54,557 nucleotides of DNA from an uncultured Chitinophagales bacterium (GCA_938023075.1 CALHDG010000032.1:1-54557); one strand, 5' to 3'; counted from the first letter of the stretch, positions 8,427 through 16,595 are shown. Numbers and translations are program-made. The notes: a model not told the origin generated them from the letters alone.

Positions 8427-9323
8427 GTGCCATCAACTAAAGTAATTGATTATAAATTACTAAGTAGACAAATATCTGTTGTTGAAAACCAACTGGATGG
8501 GCACGATAAAATTTTGCAAGCCTTAAATTTTTTTGAGGCATCTCCGTTAATTGGCGTTACGGGTCCTCCTGGTTCGGGTAAAAGTAGTTTGGTAAATGCC
8601 CTTGTAAAAAATATAATCGATCAACAAAAAATGGTGGCTGTTGTTGCCGTTGATCCCTCCTCCCCTTTTAATTATGGTGCCCTGTTAGGCGATAGAATTA
8701 GAATGAACGAACATTTTAATCATCCGAACGTTTATATAAGGAGTATTGCGAGTAGAGGGTCTTTGGGTGGTTTATCTTCTAAAATTATTGAAATTACTGA
8801 TTTGATAAGAACGCAAGGTTTTGATTATGTTTTAGTAGAAACGGTAGGTGTTGGTCAGAGTGAAGTAGAGATAGCCGGTTTAGCCGACCAAACCTTAGTA
8901 GTATTAAATCCTGAAAGTGGAGATGATATTCAAATGATAAAAGCTGGTATTTTAGAAATAGCGGATATTTTTGTAATTAACAAGGCTGATTTACCAGGTG
9001 CAAAGGTTTTGCATGCTTTTCTAAAAAAAATTGTTGATCAAAACCACGAAATACATAAACCCGACATTGTAAATACCATTGCAACTGCACAAACCGCTCA
9101 GCCAGCTAATATTCAATTGTTGTTAAAAACCATACAAAATCGATTTAATCATCATATTGAAAACTCTCATAAACGAGCCGCACTAATTTCACAAAAAGCG
9201 CGCAAACTAATAGAATACCAAATCTCCAAAACGATTCAGGAAGATAAATTACAACAGTATATTTTTGAACAATTAGAAAAAGGTTCCTTTAATTTATACC
9301 GTTTTTTAAGAAATTTCTATTAA
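8427..9323 (+). CDS. meaB: MeaB/ArgK-type GTPase, chaperone of methylmalonyl-CoA mutase
   Basis: G3E-family P-loop GTPase of 298 residues. Walker A GVTGPPGSGKSSL lies near residue 43, followed by VAVDPSSP and GALLGDRIRM, the switch ETVGVGQSEVE, and the base-recognition NKAD. Family members load and protect the B12 cofactor of methylmalonyl-CoA mutase. No mutase gene is in the window. The start is GTG at 8427, 33 bases after the anti-sigma gene, so it is probably in the same transcript as the sigma factor. The N-terminal extension found in some relatives is short here. Confidence 0.92.
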   Translation: MPSTKVIDYKLLSRQISVVENQLDGHDKILQALNFFEASPLIGVTGPPGSGKSSLVNALVKNIIDQQKMVAVVAVDPSSPFNYGALLGDRIRMNEHFNHPNVYIRSIASRGSLGGLSSKIIEITDLIRTQGFDYVLVETVGVGQSEVEIAGLADQTLVVLNPESGDDIQMIKAGILEIADIFVINKADLPGAKVLHAFLKKIVDQNHEIHKPDIVNTIATAQTAQPANIQLLLKTIQNRFNHHIENSHKRAALISQKARKLIEYQISKTIQEDKLQQYIFEQLEKGSFNLYRFLRNFY

Positions 9324-9396
9324 GTTTTTGCAGGTAAAAGCACTAAGTTTGCAACTTATAATATTTTGAAAACCTCAAGTATTAGAATTTAAAAGG

Positions 9397-9963
9397 ATGA
9401 CTGAATATAAAAAGTTAACCGATGATGAATTAATACAGTTGATTTTATCAACCGGTGAACTGCATTATTTTGGCGAATTGTACGACAGATACTCGAATAA
9501 GGTGTTTAGAAAATGTTATGCTATGGTACAAAACGAGGCAGATGCTGAAGATTTGACACAAACCATATTAACCAAAACGATGCTCAACATTTCTAAGTTT
9601 AAAGGTAATTCCAGTTTTTCTACCTGGTTATTTAGAATTACCTATAATGCCTGTTTAGATCATTTTAGACTTAGAAAGAAAAAAAGAAAAATATTTACCG
9701 AAGACCTGAATATTGATATAACAGAAGTAGAGCAAACGGATGGTATTGAAGAAAAACAAAAATTAGAAATAGAATTAGGCAGAGTAAAAGAAATTTTTAA
9801 AGAGTTGGCAGATACCGACCGCATGCTTCTGATTATGAAATATCAAGATAGAATGACTGTTCCGGTAATTGCCGAAAGTTTAAACATATCAGAAAGTGCA
9901 GTAAAAATGCGCTTGCATCGTGCCAGAAAGCGAGTTTTGGATGCCTATAATGAGAAATTTTAA
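9397..9963 (+). CDS. ECF-type RNA polymerase sigma factor heading a five-gene operon
   Basis: This 188-residue sigma-70 family protein has region 2 at about residues 20-95 (YFGELYDRYSNKVFRKCYAM, DAEDLTQTIL, FSTWLFRITYNACLDHFR) and region 4 at about 130-183 (ADTDRMLLIMKYQDRMTVPV, then IAESLNISESAVKMRLHRAR). A strongly basic linker RLRKKKRK follows region 2. A TAAGTTTG box lies at 9344-9351. No anti-sigma gene follows; the four next genes are of unknown type, and one or more of the membrane proteins could control the sigma factor. It shares little with the sigma factor at 7541 outside the core motifs. Confidence 0.93.
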   Translation: MTEYKKLTDDELIQLILSTGELHYFGELYDRYSNKVFRKCYAMVQNEADAEDLTQTILTKTMLNISKFKGNSSFSTWLFRITYNACLDHFRLRKKKRKIFTEDLNIDITEVEQTDGIEEKQKLEIELGRVKEIFKELADTDRMLLIMKYQDRMTVPVIAESLNISESAVKMRLHRARKRVLDAYNEKF

Positions 9964-10052
9964 ACTCTAAATACTTGAACAGTTACTAATATTACTTTAA
10001 CAGTCTACATAATACTACTAAAAGTAAATATGGAGCATAAAAATTGCACTTG

Positions 10053-10220
10053 ATGGACTTAGAGAATTTATACAATGAAAAAGAGTTAACCCCAACCAAC
10101 AAAAAATCTTTTTTAAAATTTATAACCGGCCTCCAGCTTTTTGGAAGTATAGTAGAGTTATATACTGTTAAAGCTGTACAAACCGGCACCAAGTTAATTG
10201 AAACCGTTTTTAAAAAATAA
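10053..10220 (+). CDS. Small protein of 55 residues in the second sigma operon
   Basis: An ATG at 10053 opens 55 codons ending TAA at 10220. The peptide begins MDLENLYNEKELTPTNKK and has an amphipathic or weakly hydrophobic second half (FLKFITGLQLFGSIVELY, then TVKAVQTGTKLIETVFKK). It lies 89 bases after the sigma gene and 19 bases before the next gene, on the same strand. Its Lys/Glu-rich start with a hydrophobic helix is typical of real small proteins. No family is recognised. It may be a membrane-associated helper or a regulator of the operon. Confidence 0.6.
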   Translation: MDLENLYNEKELTPTNKKSFLKFITGLQLFGSIVELYTVKAVQTGTKLIETVFKK

Positions 10221-10239
10221 TATATTATAATAAATATTT

Positions 10240-10617
10240 ATGAGTAGAGTAATAGACTTTTTGATTATTCTTTTAATATTCGCAATTGTAGTGTTGGGTT
10301 TTTACTTTATAAACCAACAAGAAGCCATATTTAACCTTTTTGGCAAACAACATGCCACTTCTTTAGGTTATTTAACAGGAGGTTTTGGGTTGTTTGGTTT
10401 TATTTTGGGTACTTTCTTCACGGCAAGTTCGGCATTTAGAGGAAGAAAGAACAAAAGCGATCATAACAAAAAAGTATATGACTTAGAAAGACAATTAGAG
10501 GGTATGAAAATGAGTTTAGAAACCTTAAGCAGTACTTTGTTAAATACACCATCGCCAGAAAGTACAAAAGCCATTGACATTATTGAAGATACTTTGAAAG
10601 ATGATTTTAAAAACTAA
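10240..10617 (+). CDS. LapA-like two-helix membrane protein with coiled coil
   Basis: The product has 125 residues. Residues 5-24 (IDFLIILLIFAIVVLGFYFI) and about 42-62 (YLTGGFGLFGFILGTFF) are membrane segments, joined by a short loop NQQEAIFNLFGK. The C-terminal half is basic, then heptad-like (VYDLERQLEGMKMSLETLSS). Two helices with an NQQ-type loop and a cytoplasmic coiled coil match the overall plan of LapA/DUF1049 proteins, which in other bacteria take part in lipopolysaccharide assembly control. The similarity is one of plan, not of close sequence. It is the third gene of the operon that starts with the sigma factor at 9397. Confidence 0.65.
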   Translation: MSRVIDFLIILLIFAIVVLGFYFINQQEAIFNLFGKQHATSLGYLTGGFGLFGFILGTFFTASSAFRGRKNKSDHNKKVYDLERQLEGMKMSLETLSSTLLNTPSPESTKAIDIIEDTLKDDFKN

Positions 10618-10629
10618 AAATATTTATTG

Positions 10630-11580
10630 ATGGATCAAGAAAACCTGGAACAATTGAGTTCAGAAAAGAAAAGAGGCAAATTTTCTTCTATATTCGAAGC
10701 ATTAAAATTAAAGCATCTTATTTTATTTTTACTCTGTTTATTATTTCTCGGAATTTTGGTAAGTGGCGGTGGAAATAAGAAAGAACCACATCGTTTAGCG
10801 ATAAAGAAGAAAAAAGATCGAAACCACGCTGACAAGATTTCGAAAAAAACTAAACAGATTACCAATGCAGTAACCGAAAAAACTAAAGAAGGAGCGGAAA
10901 AAGCTAAATCTACTGCTACGGACTTGGTAGAAAAAACCAAAGAAGGATTGGATAAGGCAACTGCTACTGCCAAAGAAACCGCAATTGAACTTAAAGATAA
11001 AGCAGCAAAAACTGCTGGAAGTGCAAAGCAAAAGATAGAACAGAAAAAAAATATCAACGCTTCTTCAAATAAAAATGAAGAAATAACTGACATCAGTGGC
11101 ATAAGCAAAGATTCGGAAAATGAGGTTAGAGATATTGCTCAAATAGATAAAGCTAAAGAAGGTGAAAAATCAGGTTTTTTCAAAGACTTGTTTGGTAAAG
11201 ATAAAGCAAAAGAAGGCAACTGCGAATCAAAGAAATCTGCTACAGATAAAAAGGATAAAGATGATGAATCTCTTACCAATAAAAATAAAGACATAAAAAA
11301 GGAAACTAAGGCTTTGGCAGATAATCAATCGGCTAACAAAAAAACAGTTGGTAAAGTCGATAAAAAACCAAAAGAAACTAAGCAGCAAGAATCAAACTCT
11401 TCCGATGATCTATCAAAATTAGAGGCTGAAGTCAATTCGTTGAAACAAGAAATAGAACAACTAAGTAGTCAAGTAAAAAATTCTCAAAACGGCAAAGCTT
11501 CATCTGAAAATGATATTAATACTATTGAAGAGAGAATTAAGTTTTGGCAAAAAATGAAAGAACAAGTCAATTCTTTTTAA
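10630..11580 (+). CDS. Membrane-anchored LEA-like 11-mer repeat protein
   Basis: This Lys/Glu-rich protein has 316 residues. A single membrane segment (HLILFLLCLLFLGILVSGGG) lies near residues 29-48. Residues 82-136 form five near-perfect 11-residue units (TEKTKEGAEKA, KSTATDLVEKT, KEGLDKATATA, KETAIELKDKA, AKTAGSAKQKI), the period found in group 3 LEA and apolipoprotein-type helices, which protect membranes and proteins during drying or freezing. The motif DKAKEG occurs twice later, around FFKDLFGKDK. The last 60 residues are a coiled coil (LEAEVNSLKQEIEQLSSQV). The ATG at 10630 is preferred to a TTG three bases before it. The protective role is inferred from composition only. Confidence 0.75.
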   Translation: MDQENLEQLSSEKKRGKFSSIFEALKLKHLILFLLCLLFLGILVSGGGNKKEPHRLAIKKKKDRNHADKISKKTKQITNAVTEKTKEGAEKAKSTATDLVEKTKEGLDKATATAKETAIELKDKAAKTAGSAKQKIEQKKNINASSNKNEEITDISGISKDSENEVRDIAQIDKAKEGEKSGFFKDLFGKDKAKEGNCESKKSATDKKDKDDESLTNKNKDIKKETKALADNQSANKKTVGKVDKKPKETKQQESNSSDDLSKLEAEVNSLKQEIEQLSSQVKNSQNGKASSENDINTIEERIKFWQKMKEQVNSF

Positions 11581-11605
11581 ATTTGTAACCTAAAAAAATA
11601 ATAAT

Positions 11606-12715
11606 TTGAAATATATAGAAGTCGATTCGTTTAAAAACTTACCCATCATTAAATTAGCCTCTTTAGATGATTTCGTAAACTTAATTGCCGAATACAGTCC
11701 TAAGCACTTGTTTACCAAGGTTGAATCATCAGATAATGAAAAAGCGGAAGCCGAAAAAACCGATTTTTTCTCCAGGACGAAAGGTTTAATCAATTCAGTA
11801 GCCGGTGGCGGCACCAAAACCGAATTTTATTTTGTAGAAGATAACACTGTGTATGCCGTTAGTGGCAATGGCTACAAAAATTTGGAAGACTACAACAAAG
11901 GGGTTGCCGCAAAATTTCAAAGTGGTGATGAGTATTATGCTTCTTTAGATGGAGGTTATGCCAATTATGAGGAATATAAAGAAAGCCTAAGCGATGGCTT
12001 TAGCAATAAAGAAGAATTTGAAAAGGCTAAAAATACGGGCTTTATTGGTGGTGTAGCAAAATTGAACGCTGCCAAAATGGCTGGCGATTTAAAGGATGCC
12101 TACTACAGCAAAGTTAAAAATATTAAAAAAGACGGTGATTTATATCGTTATGCCCGTAAATCAGGCTACGAAAGTTTTGTTGAGTTTAAAGAAGCTATTT
12201 TTGCAGGATATGTTGGTAAAAATGTAGAGGAATACCGCACTGCTCAACAAAGTGGTTTTGGTGATGCCCAAGCTTACGAAGCGGCTAAAGATGGTAATTT
12301 TGAAAATCCAACTGATTTTCAAGCAGCCAGCAGTCTTAATATAGATAGCAAAGCTATATATGATCGTTATAAACAATTAGAAGAAATTAGACATGCAAAC
12401 AGCTATGGTTTCTTAGACCAAGCTAATATATACGAATTGCTTAAAAACTTAGATAGTGGTAAACTCATTTCGTTCGGCAAACTATCAGAACGTTTAAAAG
12501 AATCACAAAGTAGTGTAAAATCTAAAATACCAAGCAATACCAAAGATTGGTTGAACGTAAAAATCACTAAATTAATGAAGGTGAATTCTTTACCAGAATG
12601 GTATACTACTTCTTTTAAAACCAGTGAAGAGCTAAAAGCCTTTGTTATTAACGATGAGCACGTTCAAAAATTAGGCGAATACGATCAAAACAGCGATGTA
12701 TTTATTCGCAACTAA
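11606..12715 (+). CDS. Protein built of 14-residue repeats, last gene of the sigma operon
   Basis: The product has 369 residues with a TTG start; no ATG is available before residue 158 and the frame closes 15 bases upstream. From about residue 90 to 262 it consists of degenerate 14-residue units of the form [FY]xxxxE[YF]xxAxxxG, for example YANYEEYKESLSDG, FSNKEEFEKAKNTG, YESFVEFKEAIFAG and FGDAQAYEAAKDGN. I do not recognise this repeat as a named family. The N terminus (residues 1-85) and the C terminus (about 270-369, with a helical SSVKSKIPSNTKDWLNVK) are distinct domains. There is no signal peptide, so a cytoplasmic location is expected. A strong terminator follows at 12751. The function is unknown. 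Confidence 0.8.
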   Translation: MKYIEVDSFKNLPIIKLASLDDFVNLIAEYSPKHLFTKVESSDNEKAEAEKTDFFSRTKGLINSVAGGGTKTEFYFVEDNTVYAVSGNGYKNLEDYNKGVAAKFQSGDEYYASLDGGYANYEEYKESLSDGFSNKEEFEKAKNTGFIGGVAKLNAAKMAGDLKDAYYSKVKNIKKDGDLYRYARKSGYESFVEFKEAIFAGYVGKNVEEYRTAQQSGFGDAQAYEAAKDGNFENPTDFQAASSLNIDSKAIYDRYKQLEEIRHANSYGFLDQANIYELLKNLDSGKLISFGKLSERLKESQSSVKSKIPSNTKDWLNVKITKLMKVNSLPEWYTTSFKTSEELKAFVINDEHVQKLGEYDQNSDVFIRN

Positions 12716-12750
12716 TTATCAATTTACAATTAGTATAATTTATTATATAG

Positions 12751-12787
12751 GCGAAATCCCGTTTTAAGCGGGATTTTTCGCTATTTT
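12751..12787 (+). terminator. Rho-independent terminator of the sigma operon
   Basis: The stem GCGAAATCCCG pairs with CGGGATTTTTCGC around the loop TTTTAAG, followed by a short T-rich tail. It lies 35 bases after the stop codon of the 14-residue-repeat gene. Confidence 0.85.
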
Positions 12788-12930
12788 AAGTTCTACTTTA
12801 ACTATAATATTATTTTATTTTACAAGCAGTAGTTTCTCTATTATTCCAATTATAAAAATATTTTCATTAAAAAATACCAGACATCTAATTCATCTCCAAA
12901 ATTAGATTTTATACATCAAACAAAAATTTA

Positions 12931-13527
12931 ATGAATAATTTAATTGAACAATTAGGTTCTGTTTTAATGAACCAAAACAGTGTTGAGCAAATTAGCCGGC
13001 AAGTAGGTTTGGATAATAATCAAACCCAAAACGTTTTAGGACAGGCTATCCCTGCTATTTTAAGTGGTTTGCTTAGAAACTCGAAACAGCAAAGTGGCTT
13101 GGCAGATTTATTTGGTGCTTTAGTAAAAGACCATGATGGTGGCATTTTGGGGCAGATGGGTGATTTAATTCAAAATCCGGGTTTAGCAAAAGGAGATGGA
13201 ATGTTAGGACATATTTTGGGCAACAAAAGAGCTACCTTGCAAAATCAAATTGGTCAATCTAACGGAATTGATATGCAAAAAATAGCGAAAATTTTCGCCA
13301 TTGCGGCACCAATTATTATGGGTGTTATTGGCAAACAACGCCGTCAAAACGATTGGAACATGTCAGGTTTATCAGATGCCTTAACCAAAACTAATCAAAA
13401 TTTCAGGCAAAAAAACGAACGGGAAATGGGTTTAATTGAACGAATGTTAGATGCAGACAACGATGGTTCAATTAGTGATGATATTGCAGGCATAGGAGCC
13501 AATATTTTGAAGAATTGGTTAACCTGA
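12931..13527 (+). CDS. DUF937 family protein with an EF-hand-like loop
   Basis: This protein has 198 residues. The DUF937 region spans about residues 1-155, with the typical IGLDNNQTQNVLGQAIPAI-like helix pair (here VGLDNNQTQNVLGQAIPAI), Gly/Leu-rich turns and a hydrophobic helix IAKIFAIAAPIIMGVIG at 118-134. Near the C terminus DADNDGSISDD (residues 174-184) has the DxDxDG calcium loop of EF-hand/dockerin type, though position 12 is not acidic. No signal peptide is seen. Family members are of unknown function. The gene stands alone between two terminators. Confidence 0.8.
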   Translation: MNNLIEQLGSVLMNQNSVEQISRQVGLDNNQTQNVLGQAIPAILSGLLRNSKQQSGLADLFGALVKDHDGGILGQMGDLIQNPGLAKGDGMLGHILGNKRATLQNQIGQSNGIDMQKIAKIFAIAAPIIMGVIGKQRRQNDWNMSGLSDALTKTNQNFRQKNEREMGLIERMLDADNDGSISDDIAGIGANILKNWLT

Positions 13528-13567
13528 TTTCGATGTTGCATCAATTAACTAATATCTTATAAAATTT

Positions 13568-13595
13568 AAAAGCGTTGTATTTACAACGCTTTTTT
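13568..13595 (+). terminator. Rho-independent terminator of the DUF937 gene
   Basis: AAAAGCGTTGT and ACAACGCTTTT form a perfect stem around ATTT, with a run of T. Confidence 0.9.
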
Positions 13596-14202
13596 GTTTT
13601 ATGAAAACTATTTACCTGATGAAAATCTTTTACTTACAAAACTATCATAATTAAAACCAAACAGTGTAACATATTACCACTAATTTTAGTATAACAATTA
13701 AGTACTACTTCAAAATGTTAAAAATCAACAAATTAGTCATTACAAAAGTTAAATTTAGGCAAATCTCAAATTAGCATACTACTTTGCACCAAATCATATT
13801 AATGATTAACATAAATATTTCGGAATATTCTGAAACTTTTTAATATGATTTTCGCCACTTGACTAGTTGTTGTTAAACACCATACTTATCCCCTTTTTAG
13901 TTAAACGTTTAGCAACTTATTATTGTTAATTAGTTGCTTAATATAAAGATCAAGCGCATAGGAGTTAAGCCGAAAATCCTGCTGTCTCTGTATGGAGAAG
14001 CGTTAAAAAGCGAGTAGGCATAATACATTTAATTGTTTACATAGATAGATATAGGAATTATAAAAAACAAATGATATTTCTATGAATAATTGTAGATAGT
14101 TAAATAACGAGTACGATTTAGCTTATTACATAGGTTATAATTTAATCTTTCATATCATTAAATTGGTTTTTATTTAGCGATATAAAGATTAAAATATAAG
14201 GG
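13596..14202. other. Long non-coding stretch, possible RNA
   Basis: There is no gene in this AT-rich stretch. It includes a GC-richer core at about 13950-14025 (AAGCGCATAGGAGTTAAG, CCTGCTGTCTCTG, GGAGAAGCGTT, GCGAGTAGGC). Because a plus-strand terminator follows at 14203 with no plus-strand gene before it, an untranslated RNA is possible. I did not recognise tmRNA, RNase P, 6S or a riboswitch. Confidence 0.35.
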
Positions 14203-14232
14203 CAAGCTCAAGTAATACTTGGGCTTGTTTTA
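14203..14232 (+). terminator. Plus-strand terminator hairpin with no upstream gene
   Basis: CAAGCTCAAGT and ACTTGGGCTTG pair around AAT (one mismatch), followed by TTTTAT. It does not serve the minus-strand gene that ends at 14296 in the usual orientation. Confidence 0.65.
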
Positions 14233-14295
14233 TATTAGGAATAAGAAATACTTAATCCGAAACCATCAACCTGACAATCTACTTAACAATGCTTT

Positions 14296-15579
14296 TCATT
14301 TATTGATATGAGCCTTTTCAAAAACCATATCAGCATTTGCTGGTTTTAAATAGCAATAATAAATAGTAATTAATAAAGACATTAATAAATATACGATAAG
14401 AAAAAACGTAGCACTGCGAAAGACTTCATGTAAATTAAACCAACTGCCCATAGAAAACAGCAATACAAAACCAATACTCACTTTTAAGATTTCAGCAGGT
14501 AAAGCCATCCGGTGCCCATCCATTAAAGTAGTATAGGCAAATATAGAAACCATTATAAACAAGCCACCTAAAAGTACATAACCAACCCAAAAATCAGCAA
14601 TTCGGGTAAACATATATAAAGTTAAGGCAGAACATACTACAAATTGAAACCAACACCAAAATTTAAATAACAACGAGCCTTGGGTTTCATACTTTTTTAT
14701 GCTGTAAACATCTTTAATTGTGTTTTGAGGGTATTTTTGAGCTACATCTTGAGGTCTCCAACCCGTTGGCATAAACCAGATTCGTAATTTATCTTTCCAG
14801 CTTTCTGTTCGCCAAGCATCTTTAACCAACCGCCAAAAATGTTGGTAGTTAATTAAAATAGGATTCCAGGTATTTGCTTGCTTTCTTACTCCATATACTG
14901 GCGGCACTTCTTTCAATTCTTCTTGAAAAGTACCAAACCATTTATCCCACACAATAAATACCTGCGAAAAGTTTTTATCAATATATTCATCATTAATGGC
15001 ATGGTGTACTCTATGATGAGAGGGTGTAACAATAATATGTTCTAAAAAACCCAATTTATTAATTAAACGGGTATGATACCAAAATTGTGCAAAAAGCTGA
15101 ATCGGTTTAACAAAGGCAATTACTTCAACCGGCACCCCAACAATTGCCATTGGGATATATAAGAAGAAAAATATACCTACTATAGCAGAAATATCTTGCC
15201 GAAGGGCGCAAGCCAAATTAAACTCTTCACTGCTATGATGAATAATGTGTCTGTTCCAAAAAATATTGACCACGTGTTCAAAACGATGTGCCCAATAACC
15301 CGCAAAGTCATCTAAAACAAAAGCAATTACATAAACCCACCAATAATCTTGTAGCTCAAACATGGCAAAGTGTTCATACATAAAATCATAGCTAACTATA
15401 ATCAGTGCAATGCCCAACACATCTTTAATAATGTTGGTTACTCCAGAGCTTAAACTCGATATTGTATCAAAACTATGGGCAATTTTTACGCCTTTAAAAT
15501 AAGCTATTGACCATTCAAGTAACACTAACAGTATAAATACGGGTCCGGCAATTGTTAATACTTGTGCCATTTGTTCCAT
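14296..15579 (-). CDS. Fatty-acid-hydroxylase superfamily membrane enzyme, alkylglycerol monooxygenase-like
   Basis: A di-iron membrane hydroxylase of 427 residues. The eight-histidine pattern is complete: HRFEH (98-102), RHIIHH (110-115) and HHRVHH (188-193). The segment HHSSEEFNLACALRQ is very close to the signature of alkylglycerol monooxygenase (AGMO/TMEM195), which cleaves ether lipids and needs tetrahydrobiopterin. Several membrane helices surround the catalytic part, and about 120 C-terminal residues form a further set of four helices. A pterin pathway pair (folE and PTPS) occurs at 36489-37527. Substrate and cofactor are inferred from family resemblance; a general sterol-desaturase-type oxidase remains possible. 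Confidence 0.88.
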   Translation of the reverse strand: MEQMAQVLTIAGPVFILLVLLEWSIAYFKGVKIAHSFDTISSLSSGVTNIIKDVLGIALIIVSYDFMYEHFAMFELQDYWWVYVIAFVLDDFAGYWAHRFEHVVNIFWNRHIIHHSSEEFNLACALRQDISAIVGIFFFLYIPMAIVGVPVEVIAFVKPIQLFAQFWYHTRLINKLGFLEHIIVTPSHHRVHHAINDEYIDKNFSQVFIVWDKWFGTFQEELKEVPPVYGVRKQANTWNPILINYQHFWRLVKDAWRTESWKDKLRIWFMPTGWRPQDVAQKYPQNTIKDVYSIKKYETQGSLLFKFWCWFQFVVCSALTLYMFTRIADFWVGYVLLGGLFIMVSIFAYTTLMDGHRMALPAEILKVSIGFVLLFSMGSWFNLHEVFRSATFFLIVYLLMSLLITIYYCYLKPANADMVFEKAHINK

Positions 15580-15799
15580 AAGAAATACGTTTTATTGTTG
15601 ATAAATGTACTAAAAAAAAATTAGTCACTAAACTTCTTCTTCTTATGCTAATCTAAGTAACAGTAAGTTATTTTTATTTAAATTCTATCCATTTTATACT
15701 ACAAAACCAAAGCTAAGGTGACCTTACCTTTTCAAAAAGTCCTAAAAAAAAGTTAGTTAATATTAATAAATAATAAATCAAACAAAATTTTATAAAAAT

Positions 15800-16393
15800 A
15801 TGAGAAATATTTTGATGTTAGCAGTGTGCATGTTATGTGGTGCTGTTTTATTTGCTCAAACAACCCAACCTACACAAGCAAGACCAGGTGTTAAACAAGT
15901 GGAGGAAAAAAAACCAACTATGCAGACACCGGCTAAACCTGCAGTAAAAACGCCAGCTAAACCAGCTGTAGAGAAACCAAGCATGAAAATGCCCGAAAAG
16001 CCAAAAATGCCGGCTAAACCTGCAAAACCAGCTAAGCCTGCAAAACCCAAAATGCCGAAAATGAATATGCCGAAATTACCAGGAGCCAACATTTTAAAAA
16101 GTGCTGGTATTGATAACTTAAGCAAGTCTTTAAAAGATATGGGTATTGGTAAAAAAGAGGCTGATGCTATTTCTTTAAAAAATTTGGACCTACTTAAAAA
16201 AGTAGGCAACTTAGTTAAAGATGGTAACGGAGATTGGAAGAATGCTTTAAAAGAAGTAAAAGGTTTAAACAAAAGCAACCTTAAAGACATTAAAGGAATG
16301 TTAACCAAAGATCAACTAAAGCAATACAAGCCAATGGCAAAAAAGATATGGACAGCTGTCAAGGACTTTTTATTAAAAGCCTTGAAGAAATAA
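15800..16393 (+). CDS. Secreted Pro/Lys/Ala-rich protein
   Basis: The product has 197 residues. The signal peptide MRNILMLAVCMLCGAVLFAQ is followed by a low-complexity region (about residues 30-95) of repeated KPA, KMP and PAK units, then a Lys-rich helical domain (LPGANILKSAGI ... DNLSKSLKDMGIGKKEADAI ... LTKDQLKQYKPMAKKIW). Such a basic, Pro-rich linker may bind the acidic cell surface or peptidoglycan. No family is recognised. A terminator follows 22 bases after the stop codon. The repeats could vary in number between strains. Confidence 0.75.
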   Translation: MRNILMLAVCMLCGAVLFAQTTQPTQARPGVKQVEEKKPTMQTPAKPAVKTPAKPAVEKPSMKMPEKPKMPAKPAKPAKPAKPKMPKMNMPKLPGANILKSAGIDNLSKSLKDMGIGKKEADAISLKNLDLLKKVGNLVKDGNGDWKNALKEVKGLNKSNLKDIKGMLTKDQLKQYKPMAKKIWTAVKDFLLKALKK

Positions 16394-16415
16394 TATACCA
16401 TTTAAATTTAATTTG

Positions 16416-16447
16416 AAGCCGGATAAGTTTACTTATGCGGCTTTTTT
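16416..16447 (+). terminator. Rho-independent terminator
   Basis: AAGCCGGATAAGT pairs with ACTTATGCGGCTT (one G-G mismatch), followed by TTTTTTG-type tail. Confidence 0.85.
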
Positions 16448-16549
16448 GTTTTTATCAAAGTGGGTGGATAATTTCCTGATTTCTAGTGCCTGCGTTTTTC
16501 TTTCAACGAAGAACTGACGTTTTTAAACTATCCCTGTTTTCTAAGCCAA

Positions 16550-16595
16550 CAACACTAAAGTGCATTAGCTTGTGTAACAGCTAAGTGTTGTTTTT
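16550..16595 (+). terminator. Second hairpin with T tail, no gene directly before it
   Basis: CAACACT and AGTGTTG form the outer stem and TAGCT/AGCTA an inner stem, with a bulge between them; TTTTT follows. It may end a short untranslated transcript from 16448-16549 or be a back-up terminator. Confidence 0.5.

Noticed and set aside
10635-11108. Minus-strand frame of 157 codons opposite the LEA-like gene
   Set aside because: It is the complement of a Lys/Glu-rich repeat gene, which gives long Phe/Ser/Leu-rich frames by composition.
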